Shown in pieces: positions 56,826-64,000 of a DNA stretch of 64,000 nt (the stretch's first letter is position 1; the number at the start of each line of letters is the position of its first letter). The notes under the pieces were generated by a model. That model searched no databases, had not been told where the DNA came from, and was given only the letters and a program-made list of their open reading frames with translations. A program made the position numbers and the translations under genes. This DNA comes from Dermanyssus gallinae (taxonomy: Eukaryota; Arthropoda; Arachnida; Mesostigmata; Dermanyssidae): NCBI GenBank assembly GCA_003439945.1, contig QVRM01000292.1, positions 926,001 to 990,000 of the forward strand, given 5' to 3'.

Positions 56826-59570
56826 CTCGGACCTCCACCACTGGACTCAAATAACTTGACAGATTCTAAAAACGATTTGCCCGAATACAAATATAAATTG
56901 GTTAGTTGTCTCTCATTTAACGCTGCGCGTTTAGTAAAGAACGCTGCATGCGACTCTCTTCGCCAATATTGCTCTTCAGCTGAAATTGACATTGTCTGCG
57001 TCACTGAGACGTGGGCTAGCAGCGAGACCGTCTCATCTGCAGAGCTATCTATGGGCTGCTACAATGTTTACCGCAGAGATCGCTTCGGACGCGCGGGGGG
57101 TGGTGTCTGCATCCTTGCGCGTCCCGATCTCAAATGTTGCGAAGTATCAGCAAACACTGTATCCGAAACGGTCGCTGTTGACATAATGTGCGGTACTAAT
57201 ATGATGCACAGAATAATTTGTACATATTTTTCACCGACTGGCGAATCCACCGAACTAGCACGTCGGATGGCAGAGCTCTGCAACGACTTGGAAGAATTAG
57301 TGCAAGTCGACTATCCAGTAATCATCACTGGCGATTTGAACCAGCCTGCAATAAATTGGCATCCAATCACTATTCCTGATTCTGAAACCTCAAAGGAATA
57401 TTTGCTGACTACGTTTTGCATCGCAAATGGTCTCACCCAGCTGGTTACCATTCTTACAAGAAAACACAACATCCTAGATGTCATACTAACAGATGCCGTC
57501 GACTCAATTACGGACTTGAAAGTTTGCGCGCCTCCCGTCAAGTCGGATCATATGGCACTTACTTTCAAACTGGCGGTTCGGCAATCACTTCCTCAAAGAA
57601 AAGAGAGACTTAACTACGGGAAAATGGATTTCGATGCTATTGCTGCCAACCTCGCATTAACTAACTGGTCATTGTTTTTCTTCGAATGCGACTCAGTTCA
57701 GAGTCAGTACCTGAAGTTCCTAGAGTTAATCACGTATTTGGTTGAGGGATTTACCCCCTTTTGTCAACCACCATTCTCTCGAATTGACGCGTTTATTCGA
57801 CGGGCATCTGCCGCCCTGGAACATGACATGACGCCGGACAAACGGCGCACCCTAACTCGCCAACTGACCCGAGCGGCCACCAGAAACAGACGGTTAGAGG
57901 AAAAACGCCTAAATATTAGAGATGCTAAAAGCTTTTTTCGCTACGCGAATAAGCGTCTCAACCTGCACAGCGGTATTTCTCCTCTTAAAGTAGAAGACTC
58001 AACACTTGTTGAAAACTTGGACAAAGCCCACGCTCTTATGCGATACTTTGAAAGTGTCTACATCCCATCAGGGCAGTCTGTCAACCTCCCTCCGTCCACA
58101 CCAGCAGCACATCTCAACGATATCACTTTCTCAGCTGACGTGGTGCTTCAGAAGCTGCAGACACTGAAGAGGAGGTCAAGCGTGACTCCTGACCGACTTC
58201 CGCCAATTTTGTTTGCGCAATTGGCGGACGTCTTGGCGGCTCCGCTTTTAATTATTCTTACTCGTTCCTTCGAGGATGGTGAGGTGCCGACTTTATTTAA
58301 AGAATCTATCGTCACAGCCATTCACAAAAAAGGCAAGAGGTATCTGCCGGAAAATTATCGACCTGTGGCCCAATGTGTTATCCCATGTTTAATCATGGAG
58401 AAAATCGTCGTCGACAACATTACAGAATTCTTATCTGCGAACGGCCACTTGGATCCCAATCAGCATGGTTTTACCAAAGGGCGCTCTACCGAAACTCAAC
58501 TCCTCGAAGTATCACAGGACTGGGCCCTCGCGCGTAATAGAAGAGTCACCCTCCATGTACTGTACTTTGACTTCTCGCGCGCCTTTGACAGGGTTGACCA
58601 TACGCTTCTGCTGGTAAAAATTGCTTCACTTGGAATCGGCCCTCGTATAATCAAGTGGCTCAATGCATACTTGTCAGACAGAACTTTCAGGGTGAGAGTT
58701 GATGATTCCTTATCCAGCAGCGGGCGATGTACGTCAGGAGTCCCTCAGGGCTCTTGCTTAGGCCCATTATTGTACGCGATCTTTGTCACTGATCTTGGCC
58801 GTGCTCTCAGCGCACTCAATGTCACTTACAAAATGTATGCTGATGATCTCAAGGTTTATACCGAGTTTATACACAGTGACCGGGATCGAACGGAACTGCA
58901 GAAAGCAGTCAATCTCATATCCAGCTGGTCCAAAGCTAACCGAATGGAGTTATCTGTTCCAAAATGCGCAATTTTAAAGACCATTCCTGATGATGCTAAG
59001 TATTACTTGGACGGAAACATTATAAATGAAGTCAATGCGTACAAAGACCTGGGAGTGACGTTTGATCGCCAACTTAAGTTCCGGCAACATATTGTGGAAA
59101 CAGCGACTGCAGCGACTCGACTGTGCAACCTTCTCCTTAGAACGTTTATCTTGCAGGACCTTAAAATGTATATAAAACTGTACGAAACAATAGTAGTACC
59201 GAAACTCACGTACTGCGCTCATGTCTGGGCACCCTTCCATGGGAAAGATGTGGCACTGTTGCAACGCGTGCAGGACAGGTTCATTAAGCGTCTGTCCTGG
59301 CGCTGCAAAATTGTTCGTGCCGAAATTGTACTTCCTAGTGTAGAGGAGTACCAACGACGGGTTGACACTCGTATTTTTAGACAGATCATAAAAGAAAATC
59401 GACTTTCAAAGTTTTTCACTGTAAGGACGAACAACTTACGGAGCGGCGTAACTATTCACGCACTGGAAATAGCCAATGCCGAAGTCGTTAACAATGCTTT
59501 TGCGTGGCGCCTGGCCCGCCGCGCACGGGACGACGACAAAATATGTGACTTGTTAAAACCCCTTTTTTAA
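56826..59570 (+). CDS. CR1-like ORF2: AP endonuclease and reverse transcriptase
   Basis: Open from the codon after ORF1's stop to TAA 59568-59570 (914 codons). EN (~20-240): LVSCLSFNAARL, VTETW, TGDLNQPAINW (usual GDFN is GDLN), VKSDHMALTF. RT: NYRPVAQCVIPC, LDPNQHGFTKGRST, YFDFSRAFDRVDH, SGVPQGSCLGPLLYAIF, MYADDLKVY, DLGVTFDRQLKF; C-terminus with VQDRFIKRLSWRCK. No ATG occurs before the EN domain; the first in-frame ATG falls inside it, so translation by UGA readthrough or reinitiation at a non-AUG codon is implied. All catalytic blocks are intact. It nicks target DNA and reverse transcribes the element's RNA in the nucleus. Confidence 0.93.
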   Translation, partial: LGPPPLDSNNLTDSKNDLPEYKYKLVSCLSFNAARLVKNAACDSLRQYCSSAEIDIVCVTETWASSETVSSAELSMGCYNVYRRDRFGRAGGGVCILARPDLKCCEVSANTVSETVAVDIMCGTNMMHRIICTYFSPTGESTELARRMAELCNDLEELVQVDYPVIITGDLNQPAINWHPITIPDSETSKEYLLTTFCIANGLTQLVTILTRKHNILDVILTDAVDSITDLKVCAPPVKSDHMALTFKLAVRQSLPQRKERLNYGKMDFDAIAANLALTNWSLFFFECDSVQSQYLKFLELITYLVEGFTPFCQPPFSRIDAFIRRASAALEHDMTPDKRRTLTRQLTRAATRNRRLEEKRLNIRDAKSFFRYANKRLNLHSGISPLKVEDSTLVENLDKAHALMRYFESVYIPSGQSVNLPPSTPAAHLNDITFSADVVLQKLQTLKRRSSVTPDRLPPILFAQLADVLAAPLLIILTRSFEDGEVPTLFKESIVTAIHKKGKRYLPENYRPVAQCVIPCLIMEKIVVDNITEFLSANGHLDPNQHGFTKGRSTETQLLEVSQDWALARNRRVTLHVLYFDFSRAFDRVDHTLLLVKIASLGIGPRIIKWLNAYLSDRTFRVRVDDSLSSSGRCTSGVPQGSCLGPLLYAIFVTDLGRALSALNVTYKMYADDLKVYTEFIHSDRDRTELQKAVNLISSWSKANRMELSVPKCAILKTIPDDAKYYLDGNIINEVNAYKDLGVTFDRQLKFRQHIVETATAATRLCNLLLRTFILQDLKMYIKLYETIVVPKLTYCAHVWAPFHGKDVALLQRVQDRFIKRLSWRCKIVRAEIVLPSVEEYQRRVDTRIFRQIIKENRLSKFFTVRTNNLRSGVTIHALEIANAEVVNNAFAWRLARRARDDDKICDLLKPLF

Positions 59571-59604
59571 TAAAAGAGACTTGTATTGTATTGTATTGTA
59601 TCAG
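59569..59604 (+). terminator. compact CR1-like 3' end: AATAAA overlapping the stop, TTGTA repeats
   Basis: AATAAA at 59569-59574 shares its first two bases with the ORF2 stop codon. Eight bases later come about four TTGTA units. CR1/L2-type LINEs commonly end in short tandem repeats instead of poly-A. Confidence 0.75.
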
Positions 59605-59648
59605 TGCGTGATACACACAAGATGGTGCGGTGCGGTGCGGCACATACT

Positions 59649-60838
59649 CTCCACAGGAAAAGGGTGCCCTTTTACTTAAGACGGATTTTATCGAGTTACC
59701 TGCATGACAGGATTATACAGTTACACGACCAAACTTTTAACATGACCGCAGGGGTGCCGTAGGGATCAATACTAGGCCCCCTGCTATGGAACATCACGTA
59801 CCATGACGTGCTGCGGCTGGAGGATCTCCCACCCGGGGTCGAACTCCTCGCCTACGCTGACGACCTAGTCCTCACCGTCCAGACCCGGACAATGGGCCAG
59901 CTTGAGGTGCGTGCGAATGGAGCCCATTTCGACATTGCGCACTGGATGCAAATAACGGGGCTTACCCTGGCCCCCGCTAAAAGCGAAGCTATTTTCCTGG
60001 TTGGTCGGAGGGGCTTTCCCCCGCCGCACCTTGTCCTGGAGGACCAGGAAATTGCTTTAGTCAATACTGCAAAGTACCTCGTGGTCTTCCTGGACCGGGG
60101 CCTCCGGTTTACTGAACACCTACGGCGGGTGTCAGAGAGGGCATTGAAGATCGCCAATAGTTTCGCGCGCCACATGCCAAACACCTGCGGCCCTAAACAA
60201 ACAAGAAGAAGGATTATTATGTCCGTGGCCGAGTCAGTCGCCTTATACGGGGCTCCGGCCTGGCCTACCAACGCTCTGAAGACTAAGGTAAATAGAACCC
60301 GCTTACGGCGGGCTTAACGGGTCGGAGCCCTTAGGGTCACCATGGCGTACCGCACGGTTAGCACAGCGGCGGCGCTCGTGCTCGCGGGCACTATTCTATG
60401 GGACCTGAAGGCAGAAGAGCGCCGCCGCCTATGGGGCGACCAGAGCCTTCAGAAGGAAGAGGCACGGAAACACACATTGCAGCTATGGCAGGGGGAGTGA
60501 GATGGCCTGGCGGAGGGGGACCCAGGTGCCAGTCTTCGCAAGCTGGTCCCTAACATCAAGGACTGGCTGTACCGGCCCGGCGGGGAGCTCACCTTCCACA
60601 CTACCCAGATTTTGACGGGGCACGGCGACTTTCAGTCTTACCTATTCAGGATCGGGAAGGCCCCTAGCCCCACGTGCGTCCACTGCGGCAATGGACTCGA
60701 GGACACTCCAGAGCACACAGCTCTGGCGTGTGCCGTATGGGCGGAACAACGTCACCCCTTGAGGACTCTAATGAATACGGACATTTTTAATCTACGCGAC
60801 GTCGTTCTGAAAATGACAGAATCCCTGGAACACTGAAA
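59649..60838 (+). pseudogene. R1-like pol, part right of the CR1-like insertion
   Basis: Resumes RT after motif A: RVPFYLRRILSSYLHD, AGVP*GSILGPLLWN (CAG to TAG at 59760-59762), LLAYADDLVLTVQT (motif C), LTLAPAKSEAIFLVG, TAKYLVVFLDRGL, then stops at 60315-60317 and near 60499, and the C-terminal FHTTQILTGHGDFQSYLFRI with CVHCGNGLEDTPEHTALAC, the R1 C-terminal zinc knuckle. The same number of residues separates motif A from the next block as in the uninterrupted copy at 53.1 kb. Confidence 0.88.
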
Positions 60839-61530
60839 CTTGACAACAGCGATGTTAACAAGATTTTACAAGCTAAGACATCGGCCAACAAGCTGCGACT
60901 TTTGCGATTCCCTGCAGCTCCCACGAACAACTTTTGCCAGGAGTAAGAAAACTCGTCTGTGCCCTCTGATTGATATATGCGCAAGCAGTTCCCAGTCAGT
61001 TGGGGGACAGGAATATGACTGGTCTTTAGTGGGTTGGAGCCCCACACTGCCAGGGACTCCCTGCAGTGGTGTCCGTGTGTGCAACCGCATTTTACAGCTA
61101 GTCCTTAAAAAATCTCCGGGATCTCCTGGCCAAAGAGAGAAGCGAACACCATCTCGATGGGAACTGGGACCTCGCGCAGGCACAACAAAAGACACTGGAG
61201 CTGTGAAATAATGAATGGCGACGTTACCTCGACATCATGAGGAAAAACTGAACCTGGAGACGGCGAGCCGAGCCCGTTACGACCAAGCCCCTTTAAGGGG
61301 CAGTCGAGAGGAGGAGCCGAGGGAGGGAGAAGGAAGGGAGCAGCTAGGCCCTCGGGAGGATCTCGACGCATCTCCCCAGGACGGGCAAGCGTTGGCTAGG
61401 CGCATAGAGCGCTAGAACACAAGACTCCCCTCTCAGGGTTGTCAAAGTAATGCCATGGCAATATTGGGCCTTGGGGGGTGGGGAGGATATCGGTTTTAGT
61501 GGGTGCGAGTCCCACACTAGCTGCTGCTAG
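60839..61530 (+). mobile_element. R1-like 3' UTRs (two ends)
   Basis: Noncoding GC-rich sequence following the R1-like C-terminus. Two copies of a TTTAGTGGGT..GAG.CCCACACT motif (about 61025-61050 and 61495-61517) mark what look like two separate 3' ends. Frames called here are short and lack motifs. Confidence 0.55.
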
Positions 61531-61609
61531 CTGCAGTAGCGCTTATGCATTATGCATTTCCGAGACCTTAAAAAAACGACATGGCGTTAAGGACACAAAG
61601 AAATAGGAA

Positions 61610-62500
61610 AGCGCTTTGATCGCCACCGCGGCCGGTAGCCATTCGTGTCTGCCGAGCATACCGCACGGTGTCGACCGCGGCCCTCCTGGTCCTGTCCGAG
61701 ATGCTGATATAGGATCTGCTGGCAAGTGAGCGGGCCGAAACGTAAAAGAATGGCAAGCTAAACTCAACAACAATCAGCCGAGAGACCCTCAGAGCCCGCG
61801 GGGAGCTGGATCAGAGACCTCATTCCTGACCTGAGGCATAATGCGACCGCAACGGTCAGCTGTCAAATGGGACGACACAGGGCTGATCGGGCACAGCCAG
61901 TTTTAAACGTACATTGTAAGAATTACGAAGGCAAGTTTTGACATCTGTGCGTTATACAGATCGGGTGAGACGGATGATGTTGAACACAGTTTTGCGGTGT
62001 CCGGCTCTCTAAGCAGACAAACACGCGTGTGCTACAACAGTGAGGGGAAAGCCGATCAAGGAGGTTGTAGCACACATGCTGGCATCGGTGAAGGCGTGGA
62101 GGGAGTCCTGTGCCCTCTTCGAGGCTATCATGCCGAGAGATCCAGTCGAGAGGGAGCGCCCGCTGGTCAAAGGCACAAAATTGGAATTGGAGTGGAAATT
62201 GACAACAATGGCGAACCCGCCTTGGGATTAGGCAGAGACAGCCAGGGCCACTTCAGGGGATGGCTCTCGCCAGATCCCTAGGTGGCAGAGCTGTGGAAGC
62301 AACGGTCTGACTGACGTGCCTGAGCTACACTAAGGCAGACATGGGGCGCCGGATGATGCCAGACTTAAGTGGAATGTAGAAGTTAGTGTAATACCCGCTT
62401 CCATGGATGCGAAGCAATGCTTACGCAATTACAAATCCCCTGGAGGTGGGGCGGGACGCGGGTTTACTGGGTAACCGAGTCCTAGACTAGTCACCATGGC
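61610..62500 (+). pseudogene. R1-like C-terminal fragment and 3' UTR
   Basis: AYRTVSTAALLVLSEML.DLLASERAE (about 61657-61740) matches AYRTVSTAAALVLAGTILWDLKAEER in the previous copy. A decayed LIGHSQF-like and YIVRITKASFDIC segment follows. A variant of the R1 3' motif (GGTTTACTGGGT..CGAGTCCTAGACTAG) is at 62461-62493. Confidence 0.7.
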
Positions 62501-62902
62501 TGGGGTGGCGCATGTCCATCAGGATTCCCGTAATACCCCAGAGTAATGCTGAGTAGTTTCAGCATAAAGAACGACTGCCGCGCACGTGGCCCAGTGTGCA
62601 GGAACATGCATGTATTTTTGAATATGCATTAAACTGACTGAATGGAGTATTGCAAGCTCAGGTGACAAAATACAACTAGAAATAGTTGTGGTTATTCTAA
62701 CATTGCTACTCTTAATGTATGGTCTTGAGAAGCAAATGTGGCCCATTTATAAGACAACCGAGCGTCAAGCACTGGCTGTTCGAAGTAGGTTAAAGAAGAT
62801 AAGAAAATAGGCCTGCTAAAATTTCTTAATTGTGCTTCACAAAAGACATAAAGGATAAAATTAGAAATATACTTGAGCAGAAATAAATATTTTTAGATTT
62901 AC

Positions 62903-62905
<3 letters not shown>
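62501..62905. other. unassigned interval
   Basis: AT-rich, no gene or element recognised. Confidence 0.4.

Positions 62906-62972
<67 letters not shown>
62906..62972. repeat. (TA)n microsatellite
   Basis: Uninterrupted TA run of about 66 bp. Confidence 0.95.
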
Positions 62973-62975
<3 letters not shown>

Positions 62976-63500
62976 AAAATAAAAAAGCAGGCTGGAACAG
63001 AAAACGCGAGACTCGTGAACACGACTCACAGGAGCTAATCATTTTAAACAGCTTCCTATATATTGCAACAGAAGTTTAAAAAATGTATTATTTTTTCTGG
63101 TCCTTAATTTGGTAACGTAGCGCAAATCGTTTATTCTAGAGAATACGAGGTATATTGATGTACGTATTGCTGACGTCTACCAGTATTTGCAGGTAAATAG
63201 TCAAGCTAAATTAGATGAAGCTGTTTAGTCAATTTGGGGTATTTGAGATTACATTCTTTAGACGAAACTTCTTTATCAAAATTTACAGCGAGCCATGTGT
63301 CTCAGTGCCGCTGTGCTGCGTTAGCAACAAACAATTAATTACATAGTATTAACTACTCAGTCAAATGGATTAAGTTGTGATAATTCGAACATTGCTAGCA
63401 TCTTGTCCTTTGCCCGAAAAGACGCACGCCGACTGATGGAGCAACCCTACTCAGACTTATTGATTGATATGAGTAAACGATTTAGATTCGTTTGTAGCCG
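62973..63500. other. unassigned interval upstream of a possible promoter
   Basis: No coding sequence or element recognised. Confidence 0.4.
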
Positions 63501-63504
63501 GTGA

Positions 63505-63545
63505 CTATTTAAAACCACAATAATTGCAGTTTTGATAGGGAGAAA
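63505..63545 (+). promoter_or_regulatory. possible TATA-type promoter
   Basis: TATTTAAAA at 63507-63515, with a TTGCAGTTTTG initiator-like context about 15-20 bp further on and the signal-peptide ATG at 63601. This is inference from spacing only. Confidence 0.3.
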
Positions 63546-63600
63546 ACGATACAGAGCACTGTTTTGCGCTATCGTCTGATATCGATAGCTGCAGATATGC

Positions 63601-63617
63601 TGCCCATGCTGGGCTTC
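63601..63617 (+). CDS. possible first exon: signal peptide (start and hydrophobic core)
   Basis: ATG near 63599-63601 opens MLPMLGFLFIIVYVVSG, a typical signal-peptide core, ending at a GTCAGT donor around 63647-63652 in phase 1; the coding part therefore runs to about 63646. Phase 1 is the entry phase of every Cys-pair module in the minus-strand gene, and the same donor hexamer follows exon 35061-34744. The next exon would lie beyond the window. Confidence 0.4.
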
Positions 63618-63945
63618 CTGTTCATTATCGTCTACGTGGTATCGGGTCAGTAAATACGCTAAATCAAATAGACATATCTTTCTAGAAAATTTAGCTATCT
63701 AGATGACTGATTCAATCTTGTATCGGCATCTGGTAGCAATCACTAGGTCTTTGTGGCGTGCTTATTTCCCGGTCAATCACCATGGTGTGGATAGTGGTTT
63801 TGACATTACGTAGATAGATTAGCTATCCCGTACTGCTTTTGTTACGAGCTGCGTATGCACCCACAAGCGACATACGCAAATGTAGGCCAATGCAGGTTCG
63901 CGTCACCTGCTAAGAAATATCGTGTTATGCGTATTTAGTCGGACT

Positions 63946-63948
<3 letters not shown>

Positions 63949-63982
<34 letters not shown>
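63949..63982. repeat. (TA)n microsatellite
   Basis: TA run followed by a T-tract at the window end. Confidence 0.9.
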
Positions 63983-63985
<3 letters not shown>

Positions 63986-64000
63986 TTTTTTTTTTAATAG

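Larger units (their letters stand above)
55391..59643 (+). mobile_element. CR1-like non-LTR retrotransposon, nested
   Basis: Apparently complete: 5' UTR 55391-55757, ORF1 55758-56825, ORF2 56826-59570, and a 3' end with TTGTA repeats (59582-59604). ATACT occurs on both sides (55386-55390 and 59644-59648), consistent with a 5-bp target duplication. Host R1-like codons continue in register across it. The last ~40 bp (59605-59643) contain GGTGC repeats and may be 3' transduced or filler sequence. It is the only LINE in the window without frame damage. Confidence 0.9.

Noticed and set aside
1..64000. CRISPR arrays, bacterial operons or rDNA
   Set aside because: No spaced direct repeats of array type, no ribosomal RNA motifs, and intron-containing gene structure throughout.

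Overview
Eukaryotic, almost certainly arthropod DNA; a parasitiform mite or tick is my guess, from the mix of R1-, R2- and CR1-like LINEs with mariner/Tc1 transposons, the many (TA)n tracts and the long introns. Nothing here is a species diagnostic. There are no bacterial operons and no CRISPR array. Most of the sequence is decayed mobile DNA.

Host layer. The main host gene lies on the minus strand. I assembled nine exons by hand from splice sites and reading frame: 39264-38992, 35061-34744, 34073-33892, 33032-32888, 22379-22210, 17905-17764, 13565-13308, 13137-12940 (frame damaged) and 3759-3630. They encode tandem fibronectin-III-like modules. One kind is a single exon of phase 1-1 with a spaced Cys pair. 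The other is split into a 1-0 exon and a 0-1 exon, and two of its three copies end in a short Cys-x(3,4)-Cys hinge. Both ends of the gene lie outside what I can see. Two plus-strand coding pieces look like parts of other receptor-like genes: 18095-18375 (a phase 1-1 exon followed by a transmembrane-coding stretch) and 63601-63617 (a signal-peptide exon that splices in phase 1).

Mobile layer, left to right. At 1-17 kb there is a Tc1/Tc3 remnant, an unclassified LINE C-terminus, a 1.1 kb foldback element in (TA)n, four R2-like copies or tails (three lying inside (TA)n), a LINE family I label 'family V', and a full-length mariner with two nonsense codons. At 18-29 kb there are several R1-like pseudogenes and a decayed CR1-like copy. 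At 30.3-32.8 kb lies a Tc1/mariner-type element whose ~0.55 kb inverted ends contain the end of its transposase gene. At 35.5-50 kb there are more R1-like and family V debris. At 50.8-62.5 kb R1-like fragments are packed head to tail on the plus strand, and one is interrupted by a young CR1-like element (55391-59643) with two open frames.

The long introns of the minus-strand gene are filled by these insertions, and the R2 copy at 13.6-16.1 kb ends about 50 bp before a splice acceptor. Boundaries of decayed elements are approximate; exon ends are given to the base but rest only on reading splice signals and frame.
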